Counted from the first letter of the stretch, positions 21,990 through 32,854 are shown. The stretch is 64,000 bases of DNA from Capronia americana (GCA_016110215.1 JADWQD010000007.1:1674001-1738000), one strand, 5' to 3'. The notes: generated from the letters alone by a model not told the origin. Numbers and translations are program-made.

Positions 21990-22429
21990 CGGGAGTGACC
22001 CGTGTGTGTGTGCGCACACCTTGATATGGAGGGATGGGCCGGACTGCGGACTGCATGTCGTTCTGTAAAAGGGGCTCAAGACTCGGACTCAGACCAGGCT
22101 CATCGGTGACCTATAAGACCAGAGTAGCCTACAGGCAGGCTCACACGCGCGCGAATGAGAAAATCTCTCTTAACAGATTGGATTCTTTAAATGACTAGGC
22201 CAACCAATAAATCAACCAGGCATGGCTCCTGCATGGCCCCTGCATGGCCCAAGAATCGAAATATTGTATCTAGTATCTAGTATCTAGTATATAAGGTTTG
22301 CAGCTCATAGACTTGACTGCCGAAAAGTCCCATACATGCATGCATGCATGATCCAAGAGAGGATAAAAGTAAACACGCATGAGCAAATTAAAGGGGTTAG
22401 TAGGTGGCCGTTTCGCCTCGTACATATAT
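21990..22429. other. Convergent intergenic region with short simple repeats
   Basis: This holds the 3' flanks of the P450 and the ammonium transporter. It has a CTGCATGGCC doublet near 22225, several TATCTAG units near 22265-22290 and a CATG run near 22334-22350. No gene is seen. Confidence 0.5.
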
Positions 22430-24251
22430 CTACTCTTGCTTCTTCGGCGCAAGAACACCCCCGTGCTCCGGATTCCCGCTCCCACTCTCGCTTCCAGGCC
22501 CGGACCCGGAGAAGGGCACGCCCTGATGCACGCCCTGAGGCACAAAGCCGCCGAAACTGCCGCGCTCCAGCTCGCCCCAGTGCACATCGTTCAGGTACTT
22601 GAAGTCCAGGCCTCTCTGCTCGTCCTCTTCCTTGACGCGCAAATGGCAGCCGGGGATCTTGTTGATGATGAACAGCAGGATGCAGCTGACGACGAAGCTC
22701 CACGCCGCGCACGTGGTCGCCGCCGCGAGCTGGTAGCCGAGCTGGATCCAGTTGTGTTCCCACCAGCCGCCGGCGTAGGCCGCGCCGGAGACGCCGTCCA
22801 GGGCCGGCACCCAGCTGGCGGCGAAGAAGCCCGTGAGCAGGTCGCCGACGAAGCCGCCGACGCCGTGGAGCGCGAAGATGTCGAGGCCCTCGTCGATCGA
22901 GATCATGTATTTGTACTTGTTGGTGTAGAAGCAGCAGATAGAGGTGAGGAGGCCGACGAGCGCTGCGACGTAGACCGGGACTGTGTGTGCAAAAAAATGT
23001 CAGTTGGGCATACGTTGGAATGGTCCATGACTACAGCAGGGTCGATGCATCATGAACACCGACGGAGGGGCCCAAAACTTACCGTAACCCGCCGCGGGAG
23101 TGATCCCCACGAGACCTGAGATGATGCCCGAGCAGAAGCCGATGATGCTGAACTTCTTGGTGTGGAAGTATTCGAGGAGGGTCCAACCGATGCCGCCTCC
23201 ACAGGCGGCCAGGTTGGTGTTGACGACGACGTAGATGGATCGGATGGATAGGTTGGCGGTGCTGGCGCCTAGGGAGGTCGAAGTCAGTACAGAAACTTGG
23301 TGGGTGTGTGCGGTTACGCCGTTGTTACACTAGGGCCGACCGGACCGGGAACAAAACTGACCGTTGAACGCAAACCAGCCGAACCAAATGAAACAGGTTC
23401 CGATGCCCACGAGGAACGGGTTGTGAGGCTTGAAATGGGTTATCTTCTGCCTCTCCCCGGCGGAATGGTCGCTTAGCCGAGGACCTAGCATCAGACTCCA
23501 AGCCAGAGCGCTGAACCCGCTGGCGATGTGCACGGGGCCCGATCCGGCAAAGTCATAGACCCCGAGCTTGTATAGCCAGCCGTTCGGATTCCACTCAAAG
23601 TACGCGAGGATGTAGTAGACAAAGGTCGTCCAGCAGAGCAGGAAAAGCATGGACGGCCAGAGACGACCACGCTCAAGCATCGCGCCCGCCAGGATCATCG
23701 CCGTCGCTGTGACGAAGGTGAAACCGAAGCACGCGTACAGAATGTCGGGAATGTCCGGGTTGGCGAGCGACGGCTGGGCGAGCACGTTGTGCAGAGCTGC
23801 GAGGCTGACATTGCCGAGCATCGGGTTGGTCGTGTGCGATTGGTACAGCGAGTACCCGTAGATCCAGAATTGAATGCCGCAGGCACAGGCGCAGAACAGA
23901 GACTGGAAGATCATGGTCAAGGCGGCTTTGCGGCGATGCATCCCCGCGTAGAGGTAGCCGCTTGGTATAATGTTAGACAATGTGCGCCTGCTGATCGCTG
24001 GTTGTGGCCTTACATGGCGGGAGTGATCTGCCAGCATAGGATTGTGCAGACGAGGATCCAACATAGGTCGCCCTAGTTGTGCGGGAAGTACAAGGTCAGC
24101 GAGGAGACACGCTCGATGCATCGGTTGTTGTTCTTTTGCTGCTACATACCTTGTCATACGGGGCATTGAGATCCTGCGTGATGGGATCGCCGCCCTGGGG
24201 ATTCACGCTGTATTCGGGCCATTCCGTGATGGGGACGGGCGCATCTGCCAT
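22430..24251 (-). CDS. Ammonium transporter (MEP/AMT family)
   Basis: Exons 24150-24251, 24014-24072, 23362-23960, 23083-23268 and 22430-22980 join in frame to 498 residues, normal for fungal Mep/Amt. Introns are 77, 53, 93 and 102 bp. The two pore histidines are in FAGSGPVHIASGFSALAW and DIFALHGVGGFVGDLLTGFFA. Other marks are GTCFIWFGWFAFNG and IGWTLLEYFHTKKFSIIGFCSGIISGLVGITPAAG. Eleven membrane segments are expected, with a cytosolic C-terminus rich in Gly/Ser. It imports ammonium at the plasma membrane. GATA-type sites upstream fit nitrogen control. A decayed paralogue lies in its 5' flank. Typical residues are replaced in the first helix (ITPAIGYLYAGMHRRK), so it may be a diverged paralogue. 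Confidence 0.93.
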
Positions 24252-24484
24252 GGCGAGGCGTTCGACTATAGAGTAATCCTCTTTGTTGCCGGAAGATCCT
24301 CTTGGGTGACAAAAGCAGTAGTGCTCAAGAGAGATCGCTTGGGGAGTAAGCAGGGAAATAAGGACAAGAGAAAGAAAGGATTCGAAGGGTAGAAGATACA
24401 CAGGAACCCTTGCTGTCTATGTACGCGCATCAGGTACCTACCTTTCTCTTGTCGGGTTACCATTACGTCGGACTTTGTGCCAAG

Positions 24485-24490
24485 AGATAG
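24485..24490 (+). promoter_or_regulatory. GATA-type (HGATAR) site upstream of ammonium transporter
   Basis: AGATAG lies about 235 bp upstream of the transporter start, and a second AGATAG is at 24568-24573. AreA/Nit2-type GATA factors bind HGATAR and activate ammonium transporter genes in ascomycetes. The motif is short, so the call rests on context. Confidence 0.3.
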
Positions 24491-24939
24491 ACAGAGCGTT
24501 ATTCCCAGAGAGGTAACCAAACCCTGATCTCCTGCTGCGAAACGACAGTTCTAGAGACCACAATTCTAGATAGCCGTCGTGCTAGAATCCGTGGCGCAGA
24601 GTAGCCTGTCGCGTGGCGTGAAGATGCGTCGAGAAAGGTGGTGGTGGACGCGGCTAGTTAGTACCCAGTAGGCTGAGGGTTCCTGGGTTCCTATCCATGC
24701 CGAGGGCGGATACGCAACAGGTCGGCCAACGAGCTGACATGCACGGTCGGGGACTAACTTATCTCTACTGGGTATTTCTTGGCTGGAGGAGCCACCTCGT
24801 GGCAGACAAGACCCGTGGTGCGCTATGCTGGGCCGGATCTGAACCAGCTTTGCAAATCGAACGACATCCGATTCCGCCGAGCAATTGTAAGCATGAAACC
24901 GGAACGTGATGGGCTGGCAAGGAAGGATTCCCTTATCTA

Positions 24940-25215
24940 TGGAGCCGTGCCAAGCTCTGGGCACGTTCCGCTCCCACGAGGCTGAGGCACAACTAGGGGT
25001 GGAGCGAGGTGCAGGTGGCCTTGGTGGAGCGGTTTTTTCTCGCGCACAAGACTTCCAAGCCAGAGCGCTCAACCCGCTGGCGATGGGCATGGACCCCATC
25101 CTGTAAAGTAGTGAATCCCGAGCTGGCATGGGCAGCCACTCGGATCCCAGTCGAAATACGCAGCTGTAGAACTCATTGTGTGAATTGCAGTTGACATTCA
25201 CGATCATCTCGTGCG
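24940..25215 (-). pseudogene. Decayed ammonium transporter copy (exon 3 region)
   Basis: On the + strand, 25050-25100 matches 23495-23545 inside exon 3 of the intact transporter almost base for base (shared CCAAGCCAGAGCGCT and AACCCGCTGGCGATG). Similarity continues in pieces to both sides, including a GGAAC-type segment near 24965. Read on the minus strand, AYFDWDPSGC in one frame and PIASGLSALAW in another correspond to AYFEWNPNGW and HIASGFSALAW of the intact gene. A frameshift therefore separates them. No intact start, other exons or downstream helices could be found. This is the remnant of a duplicated transporter. Confidence 0.75.
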
Positions 25216-25564
25216 TGAGCAGTAGGATAGAGGCTTGGCAGGTGGTGCTGCCAAGCATAAATCACGTGACTATGCGCTCAGCGTACTCGCACTAAGCACT
25301 GCTCCGGATCCTGTGTCATGCTATTGGTGCAAATCTCCCGGTAAAGAAGGATCAAGCTCCCTTAAATTAATGCGGAAATCAGACCGTTTACTCCGCTGTA
25401 TATTTTAGGCATCCAGTTCGTCAACGCACAAGACCATCATTCGCAATTCTACTTGCCTGAACTTGAGCTCATATGAAGTTCGCGCCTTTGCTTGACGGAC
25501 AACACACAAGATCCACCCTCGTGCGGCGACTTGTCCTGAAGAGTGCGATGGACATCCCGCGAAC

Positions 25565-28500
25565 ATGTCGGATCAGTCGTATCGAAAGCCGCTTCTCCTC
25601 GCGCTAGCTGGGGCGGTCGCGCTGACTGCGGCCCTCTACACCTACCAGCAATATGCGAACCAGCCGACGGGCACCTCCCTTCATCGAAGCAATGCCATCC
25701 GCCGTCCCAGAAGAAGAAGCAATTGGCGCAGTGGCTACCAGCCAATCCTCGAATATGACGCTATCGATCAAGCCGTCAAACATCTGCAACACCGAAATGA
25801 AACCAGGCAGGGCTACGGACAATATAACAATCCTTGGTTCTTCCCTACACTTGAACCCCTCGATATGACCTTGATCCCTTGCCACCTCAGCTCAATATAC
25901 GGGTTCCTCGTGGAGTGTTGCGGACAGACTCTATCGGACATGCAGCAAGAATGCCTCCTCTTCCACATCCATGCCATGTTCGTCCAGAATTTCATCAAGG
26001 AAGAGTTCCCTGAAGGATTCGTATTTGGAGAGGATGCTTCCATATTGGCCACGGCTCTGGACAATCTTGGCGTCAAACGCCAGATTGTCTATGTCGTGGC
26101 GAAAGCCTTTGACCAAGGACAAGTTGCCTTCAAAACAAATTACAATCCGCTCAACGTTCCTGAGCATAGTTCCAGAATCAACCCTTCCGTGACCGATGGC
26201 GCCGTGGATACCACTGGCATAGCTGCCCTTGATGCCCTGCAGGCCTTGGCAGAAGCGAATGACAACAGTAACGACGACAGCGACGACGACACTGATAGCG
26301 ACATTTCGTTTGGTAACAACGAGGAAGATCCTGGAGGAAGCCAGAATATGCTGGATCTTCTTTATCACATTGCTGGCGAACAGGCACGCCGAGAAGGCTA
26401 CATCCACCGTGGCGTCGAGTGCAACAGTTGTGGAGTCCATCCTATCGCAGGCATTCGTTACCACTGCGCCAACTGTTTCGACTTCGATCTCTGCGAGAGC
26501 TGCGAGGCTAGTTCTTCGCATGTGAGAAGCCACGTCTTCTACAAAATCCGGATCCCGGCTCCTTCGAGAGGAAATGTGAAGCAGGTCACTCCGAAATGGT
26601 ATCCCGGAAACCCGGATGCATTTGTCACGTCATTGCCGTCAAGTGCGTCAAAGCCGCTGTTGGAAGAGACCGGCATGGAGCGAACAGAGATGGACGCTCT
26701 ATACGAGCAGTTCAAGTGTGTCGCGAGTCATTATTGTAATGCAGATCCTACTGGCCTCGGAGTTGCCATTGACCGCAAGGGCTTCGACGCATACTTTATC
26801 TCTTCCAATGGCCACAGAGGTTCTCCGGCGAGTCTGATCTACGATCGGATTTTCGCATTCTACGATACAAATCGGGACGGCCTTATTACCTTTGACGAGT
26901 ACATCCGCGGCCTCTCTCGCCTGCAGGACAAGAGCCGATATGCCAGATTGAAGCGTATCTTCGAAGGCTATGATCTGGACGGAGACGGCTATGTGGATCG
27001 CAAAGACTTTCTCCGCATGCTACGTGCTTATTACGCGTTGAGCAAAGAGCTGAGCCGCGAGATGATCAACACCCAGGGTGATTTCGGCTACAATGAGGAA
27101 GAGCTGCAGGAGGTCGTCCAAGGCAGCCAACCGATCAGCGCCGTTTTCGGTGGGGGTGAGCTGTATGGCCACGAATCGAGGACAGGGCAGGATAAACTAC
27201 GTCAACCCAACGGAGACCTTCAACTTACCAACGGGTCGGCGGGCGTCTTGCAGAATGATACCGATACGCGGGGAGATCGCGCTCGAGCTATTGGAAACGC
27301 CGCGCTCGGCGATCGTAGTCGAGCTCACCCCTTCAGGTCCTTTAGGACAGAGGTTCCCGAGGATGAACCCCTCATGATGGTGCCGAGCTACGGTGACTAC
27401 GCAGGCTCCGGCATGGAACAATATGATGTACCTGAGGAAGAAGTCACTGGTCCCGATGCGCCTCTCCAAACCTACCCGTGGCCTCCGCTTCTGCCCCCTA
27501 CACCGGACGATATCATCAATGCCCTGGGTCACCAAGTGGCTCTGGAGGATATCACCGATCCAGTTGATAGGACACGAGTGCTCTACGCCCAGTCACAGCG
27601 TCTCGATGCCGCAGCAGACCACGTCGAGCAAGCCACACGCGCACATGCGGTGGAAGAAAGATGGCGACGACGCCAGTTTTACCTCGACGATGAAGAAGGA
27701 ATGACCAAACCGCCAGGGTACACTGAGCCTGATAGTTCGGACGAAGAGAATAACTCGCCGGCCGCCAAGAAACATGCTCGGAACGGCGCAAGTCCGAGAA
27801 GAGCATCCATGGCGTCTCGTTCTTCGTCGAAAGTTCGTTTCGATGATAGTGCTATCGACACAGACTATGAGACCCGGTCCAACGCTTCATCCCGAAGCGT
27901 CCCGGTGAATGAAAGATGGGGCGGGTATGAGCTCAGCCAGGCTGAAGCAGACATCGGCAAGGACATCCTTTACCAGGCTGTTCAACAAGGCTTCAACCAG
28001 CTGCTTGATGCCTTGTTCAAGGACAAGGAGGACGACTTCATGGCCGCACAAGAGACACGCAACGCTCGTCGCCTTGGTAAAGAGGAAAGAAAACAGTTTG
28101 AGAAAATCCTCGAACTGAACAGAGACCTTGACGATCCGCGGCAAGCAGCTGAGATTGAGTTCATGACACGGAGAAATGACAAGGAAGAAGCGCGGCACAT
28201 CGCAACCGGCCATACCGATCATCTTCGGAACCCAGTTGCAACTGCGGTGACGGAGGAAGGACTGGCGGAAGAAGATCCCGAAGATCTTGCAGAATTCACA
28301 GGCGACTTCCAACGTCAGCCGCCCGACCCAGTACCGGAGGCACTTCCGACACCCGACATTGCAGCAGAGGTGTTCTACCGCGATCCGACGCTCCCACAGT
28401 TTCGCCCGGACGAAGCGGACCCTTCCGCTGGATCTCAGAGCTCAGCGAAGGATACCAAGTACGAAGGGGATCCATATATTCCGCTCGAAAGCCCTAGTGA

Positions 28501-28858
28501 GACTCAAGATGATGGACCAGGACCGGCTATCCCAACCCGGCCCGGAACGAAGGCTCGATCTTCAAAGGCACCGGAACGGACCAGTCTGCTCGCAGATAAT
28601 CTCATCGAAGCACGAGATTTGTACTATCTCTGGCAGAAACATGACCTGATTGATGCCGAAGCCAACCGCCGCGGTGGAGGTGGCAAGCTCAGCTTCTCGG
28701 AATTTCGACGCAAGATGGTGCCGGAGGATGAAGTGAGCAAGGCCTTGGGTGACAAGAACAAGGGAAAAGACGACACCGAGCCAGAGACGTGGGAGAGCAG
28801 TACTGACATGGGGAAGTTGGCGTTCGTGGGCACTTGGTTGGAGATGGCTAGTTTCTAG
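25565..28858 (+). CDS. Membrane-anchored ZZ-zinc-finger and EF-hand protein
   Basis: Intronless frame of 1097 residues from ATG 25565. Residues about 9-26 (LLLALAGAVALTAALYTY) form one hydrophobic segment, probably a signal anchor. An acidic stretch (DDSDDDTDSD) near 228-240 precedes a ZZ finger, CNSCGVHP...YHCANCFDFDLCESC, ending in H-x3-H-like histidines. Two EF hands follow: DTNRDGLITFDEY and DLDGDGYVDRKDF, each with acidic ligands at loop positions 1, 3, 5 and 12. The C-terminal half is charged and probably largely disordered or helical, with an EEARHIATGH region and SFSEFRRKMV near the end that resembles a degenerate EF hand. The architecture suggests a calcium-responsive adaptor at a membrane. 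I do not know a characterised orthologue. Confidence 0.88.
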   Translation: MSDQSYRKPLLLALAGAVALTAALYTYQQYANQPTGTSLHRSNAIRRPRRRSNWRSGYQPILEYDAIDQAVKHLQHRNETRQGYGQYNNPWFFPTLEPLDMTLIPCHLSSIYGFLVECCGQTLSDMQQECLLFHIHAMFVQNFIKEEFPEGFVFGEDASILATALDNLGVKRQIVYVVAKAFDQGQVAFKTNYNPLNVPEHSSRINPSVTDGAVDTTGIAALDALQALAEANDNSNDDSDDDTDSDISFGNNEEDPGGSQNMLDLLYHIAGEQARREGYIHRGVECNSCGVHPIAGIRYHCANCFDFDLCESCEASSSHVRSHVFYKIRIPAPSRGNVKQVTPKWYPGNPDAFVTSLPSSASKPLLEETGMERTEMDALYEQFKCVASHYCNADPTGLGVAIDRKGFDAYFISSNGHRGSPASLIYDRIFAFYDTNRDGLITFDEYIRGLSRLQDKSRYARLKRIFEGYDLDGDGYVDRKDFLRMLRAYYALSKELSREMINTQGDFGYNEEELQEVVQGSQPISAVFGGGELYGHESRTGQDKLRQPNGDLQLTNGSAGVLQNDTDTRGDRARAIGNAALGDRSRAHPFRSFRTEVPEDEPLMMVPSYGDYAGSGMEQYDVPEEEVTGPDAPLQTYPWPPLLPPTPDDIINALGHQVALEDITDPVDRTRVLYAQSQRLDAAADHVEQATRAHAVEERWRRRQFYLDDEEGMTKPPGYTEPDSSDEENNSPAAKKHARNGASPRRASMASRSSSKVRFDDSAIDTDYETRSNASSRSVPVNERWGGYELSQAEADIGKDILYQAVQQGFNQLLDALFKDKEDDFMAAQETRNARRLGKEERKQFEKILELNRDLDDPRQAAEIEFMTRRNDKEEARHIATGHTDHLRNPVATAVTEEGLAEEDPEDLAEFTGDFQRQPPDPVPEALPTPDIAAEVFYRDPTLPQFRPDEADPSAGSQSSAKDTKYEGDPYIPLESPSETQDDGPGPAIPTRPGTKARSSKAPERTSLLADNLIEARDLYYLWQKHDLIDAEANRRGGGGKLSFSEFRRKMVPEDEVSKALGDKNKGKDDTEPETWESSTDMGKLAFVGTWLEMASF

Positions 28859-29563
28859 TGACACTGCCACTCCGACCACGAGAGTGTACAAGCGGCTTTC
28901 GCCTGGCTTCACTTTGGAACTTGTAATACTATTCAAGGCATGAGATTATGACACGACAAAAGCATGATACCCGGATTTTTGGGAAAAAGCGGCTTTAAAA
29001 TAGCCAATCGTACGATAGTGTATAGAATAGCCGCAGAGATAGACCACTAGCTGCCTCTTGGAGGTTTGTCTTGCGTCAAGTGTCAGTTCAGTCGTGACAT
29101 TTGTTGTTGTAAGCAAGTAAAATCAAGACGAGTTGATTGGTCGAGCCGAGCAAGGCAGTCACGTGGCAGTTCCTCGGCTAAGTTGCCTTAAACCCCGCTC
29201 TAGTACTCCTCGGCGAAGTTGCTAGTAGTCGCGGATGATTTTCTACGGCTGCCTGCGCGAAGGATGAATTTCAAATGTTCACCTTCACCAATCTTCAATG
29301 CCTCTTGTGTCTCAATACATCCCGTCTCCTGTCTGAGGCAACCGCGTGTACACGGACGTAGCTTTATGCACACATAGTATGCACGTCAGCACTCTCATGT
29401 GGCCCCTCGAGCACGAAACAAGGGGATGCCAAATGTGAAACACTTACATCGGCGCCCGAGTGTTTCAGGATCCGAGATGGAAGTTCAACGGCCAGTCTTC
29501 TGTATCACCCTCAATCGTGTTGTCCGATGCCTTTAGAGTTGTATTCTTTCAAAATCTGGTAAA
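28859..29563. other. Intergenic between ZZ/EF-hand and SET genes
   Basis: About 700 bp with no supported gene. A short doublet (CCTCGGC.AAGTTGC) occurs near 29172 and 29207. Confidence 0.45.
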
Positions 29564-30951
29564 ATGAAGCTCAACGCCGTCTCCTTGGGTGTTCTTTCTC
29601 TATGTGTTGCTCTTGTTGCTTCGAGCGACCAAGCCGCGTCTTCTCCACACGACGAACTCCCCGCATTGCGCGAGACGTTCGTCGACCCTGAGCACGATCA
29701 TATCCACCCAGTTTCCGACGAAGAGCAGGAGGAGGCAGCCTCATATTTTCCCTGGACGCACAAACCGATCTGCACGGAGGACGTCGATGAGACCGGAGAT
29801 CGATTCTGCGTCTACACCAACGCATCCTTCAGCAACGGACGGGGTATCTCTATCTTCACAAGACCGGCAATTGCACAAGAGTTCGCATCTCTGCCACCAT
29901 TCCAGGATCCTAACGTCCTGTCCTCCAAAGGTATCAATCTCGATGCTGACACAGAAGATCGGCCATGGTACACGGCTTTCGTTCCGGGCAAGGGAATGGG
30001 CATGTTTGCATCTCGGCCGCTCGAACGTGGAGATCTTATTACCGCGTATACGCCCTGCCTTCTCACACATATCGGTGACCTGCTGTTCACGGATGATCGG
30101 GAGAGATTGCTCAGGTTAGCCATTGATCAACTGCCCCCGGCAAGTAGAGACGCCTATCTCGCCCTAGCCAAGATCTACGACGAGCCAGACGTGATGGCTC
30201 AGGATATCCTAAAAGCGAACGGATTCGAGATGAAACTTGGCGGTTTAATGCATCCGGCCGTGTTTCCCGAGGCTTCGAGATTCAACCACGCCTGCGCGCC
30301 AAAGTATGCCCCCTAAGATATTCTATATTCTATATTTTAGCCTCTCGCCTCCCTTCCCCCTGCGACTGTCTTCTGACCCTCTACATCCAACTAACACTTT
30401 GTAGCGCGCAATACTTCCTCTCCGCCAACACTTTGACCCACTACGTCCATGCCGTGCGCGCCATCAAGAAAGACGAGGAAATCACCATCTCGTACGCGCC
30501 GCCTCTGCGCCTGCACGCCGACCGGCAGAAATACTTCCAGTCGATATTCCAATTTACATGTACTTGCCCGCGCTGCTCACCTGGCTCGCACCACAACCAC
30601 CGCACGGTAGCGGACTCGGACAAAGCCACCCAAGACATCGTGACGCTCCAGTGGGAGCTCTCTCAAGGGACGCCTTCCAGCGTCAAGAAAGCCGAAAAGC
30701 TCGTCGACTTGTACAAAGCCGAGGGGCTAGATGGGTTTCTGGACTCGGCGTACGGATACGCTGCCCTTGCGTATAACAGCGTGGGCAGCACAAGAGGAGC
30801 CATGAAGTACGCCAAGTTGGCAGCGGAGGCCACGCGGTTAAAGTACGGGTTCGACGAAGGTGTCGGGATGGAAAAAGTGAGGGAGTGGGAGGGCATTGCC
30901 CGTGATCCAATGGGCCACCCAAGTTGGAGAAGCAAGAAGACGAAGTCGTGA
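29564..30951 (+). CDS. SET-domain protein with apparent signal peptide
   Basis: Two exons (29564-30303, 30405-30951) with a 101-bp intron give 428 residues. Splicing restores FNHACAPNAQYF, the NHxCxPN motif of SET domains, with the flanking GKGMGMFASRPLERGDLITAY (SET-N) and AIKKDEEITISYAP (SET-C). A post-SET-like CTCPRC follows. The first 20 residues (MKLNAVSLGVLSLCVALVAS) form a classic signal peptide with a likely cleavage site after VASS. SET proteins of this small, SMYD/SET5-like type methylate lysines on histones or other proteins. The signal peptide suggests passage through the secretory path, which is odd for such an enzyme. The catalytic Tyr may be the Y of ISYAP. The substrate is unknown. 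Confidence 0.88.
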
Positions 30952-31007
30952 TACTGTACGCTTTGAGGGGGGTAACTAAGCCTACCATCGCTGGACGATC
31001 GAAGGAC

Positions 31008-31027
31008 ACACACACACACACGCACAC
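31008..31027. repeat. CA microsatellite
   Basis: An ACAC run interrupted by one CG lies between the convergent SET and phosphohexomutase genes. Confidence 0.8.
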
Positions 31028-31129
31028 AACAGTGGTACCATAATAAAATTAATGGAAAACGCCATGCTTGTAATAGAACCAGTCGGCCCGAGTCGCTTTT
31101 GTACGCGCTGTTATGCTGATGCTCGAATC

Positions 31130-32854
31130 CTACACCAACCGTTCCAGCTGTCTTAGCAGACCATTCGGCTCCTCAACGCCGCGAGCGACAATCTCGTCAG
31201 CATGCGCCTGGGTGTCGGCGACAGAGTAGATGCGCAACTCGTCGGCATTGCCGGACGGGCGGACGTGCGCGACACAGCCATCGGTGAAGATGATGCGCAT
31301 ACCATCGGTGTAGTTCAGCCTCGCGATCGGGGCGAAGCCGGCCTCGGCCGAAAATATCGTTTGCAGTTCCTTGCGGATCTGCTCCAATTGTTCGGCGTGC
31401 GCCTTACTGGGTTCGGTCGAAGTCGAAGCCTGAGACAGGGTTTGGACAGTGACGACGTGATCGGGATGATACGAGACTTCTTGCACGCCGGCATCGGGCG
31501 GTGAAAAGCGTGCAATGATTTTCAGGCTCGCCGAACGGGGGAAATTGCGCAACAGAGAGGCGCGGCTGAAGCGGCGGGGCAAGGTCGAAAAGAGCTCTGG
31601 CACCGTCATCCTGCGTTGATTTGCCGCCGAGAGGGCACAGAGGAGCGGCAGCACCGCGTCCCGCGTGGGGAGTGCGGTCAGCATTTTGCCGTTGCGGTCG
31701 ATGTCGGAACCTGTGAGAAACCCGCCGTTGGCTTCCCACCCGCAGACACGACGATGGCCTTTGGCGACGGCGGTTTGCATGCCAGCAATGACGTATGGAC
31801 TCCCGATCTTGGTTTTCGCTTCGAGGACAGGGGCGAGGGACCCACGGTCGATGGCATCGTTGGTGCTGATAGGCACGACAACGGCATCGGCCCCCAGGAA
31901 TTCAGCGACAATCATGCCCAGAAGGTCGCCGCCGAAGAAGCGAAGCTTGTTGCCTTCGGGGGCGACGAGGAGCGGGCGATCGCTGTCGCCGTCGGTAGAG
32001 ACGACGGCGTCGAATGTCGCACCGGCCTCGTCGAAGAGTTTTTGGATTGTTCCAAGTTGAGCCACGTCTATTGCTTCGGTGTCGATGGGGACGAAGGTGG
32101 AGCTGCGGCCGGCAGGGGTCACTTGGGCGCCCAGTTTTTGCAAGATGTCGACGAGGATATCACGCCCGACGGCAGAGTGCTGATAGACGAGAAGTTTCAT
32201 GCCGTCAAGAGTCTCACCTCCAAAGAAATCCAGATAGCGCTTGACGTAGCCGTCCTGCCCGTCGGCTAGAATGGCCGGAAGATCGGACTTTCCATTGCGT
32301 AGATTGCCCCAGTCATCAAACAGAGATTCGGAGTAGGGCTCATTGAGGAGTTTCGCGCGCATGCGTTCGACGTTGGCGTTGATGGGCTGTTCGTCCTTCT
32401 TCAACAGCTCGCCTTTGGAGGTGTTCAGTTTGTACCCGTTGCGGTCGAAGGGGATATGGCTGCCAGTGACCATGATGGAACCTTTGTCATGTCGAAGGGC
32501 ATGGTACGTCAGGGCGGGTGTGGGAATCGCTCCTAGATTCACAGGGCGCATACCCTTGTCTCTCAGGGCTTGCTCGACCGCTTGGCAGATGCCACCCCGG
32601 CGGTTCTCGACGAACTCGGTCGAACTGGGACGGAGGTCGTACGCAAAGTAAAATTCGTCACCGGCCTGGATCCCGCCTTGGGAAGGCTCGAGAGAGAGCA
32701 GGTAATCGATCTCGGCGACGACATTGGTGTAGATCTCCAGCTGGGTCAAGTCAACGACTTTGCCCCGACGGCCACTGGTGCCGAATTTCAAAGGCTGTGG
32801 TTCATAGCGGAGGCGCGCCCGTAGAGAGTCTTCGGGAGAAAAAGTGCCCGACAT
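31130..32854 (-). CDS. Phosphohexomutase (phosphomannomutase/phosphoglucomutase family), bacterial-like
   Basis: Intronless, 574 residues from the first ATG at 32854. The frame is open upstream to a GTG at 32938, so a few more N-terminal residues via an upstream exon are possible. The alpha-D-phosphohexomutase marks are all present: the active serine loop TGSHIPFDRNG (Ser132), the metal loop DGDSDR (288-293), the sugar-binding loop GWEANGG and the phosphate-binding loop RPSGNADELRIY. The enzyme should interconvert hexose-1- and hexose-6-phosphate through a phosphoserine with Mg. The TGSHIPFDRNG wording and overall layout resemble bacterial ManB-like enzymes more than fungal Pgm2/Pcm1; fungal phosphomannomutase Sec53 is a different HAD fold. 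That, with the lack of introns, suggests possible transfer from bacteria, which is not proved. Confidence 0.9.
   Translation of the reverse strand: MSGTFSPEDSLRARLRYEPQPLKFGTSGRRGKVVDLTQLEIYTNVVAEIDYLLSLEPSQGGIQAGDEFYFAYDLRPSSTEFVENRRGGICQAVEQALRDKGMRPVNLGAIPTPALTYHALRHDKGSIMVTGSHIPFDRNGYKLNTSKGELLKKDEQPINANVERMRAKLLNEPYSESLFDDWGNLRNGKSDLPAILADGQDGYVKRYLDFFGGETLDGMKLLVYQHSAVGRDILVDILQKLGAQVTPAGRSSTFVPIDTEAIDVAQLGTIQKLFDEAGATFDAVVSTDGDSDRPLLVAPEGNKLRFFGGDLLGMIVAEFLGADAVVVPISTNDAIDRGSLAPVLEAKTKIGSPYVIAGMQTAVAKGHRRVCGWEANGGFLTGSDIDRNGKMLTALPTRDAVLPLLCALSAANQRRMTVPELFSTLPRRFSRASLLRNFPRSASLKIIARFSPPDAGVQEVSYHPDHVVTVQTLSQASTSTEPSKAHAEQLEQIRKELQTIFSAEAGFAPIARLNYTDGMRIIFTDGCVAHVRPSGNADELRIYSVADTQAHADEIVARGVEEPNGLLRQLERLV

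Noticed and set aside
22379..23119. 246-codon + frame over the ammonium transporter
   Set aside because: It is a shadow frame; the minus strand carries all family motifs.
31616..32269. 217-codon + frame over the phosphohexomutase
   Set aside because: It is a shadow; no domain on that strand.
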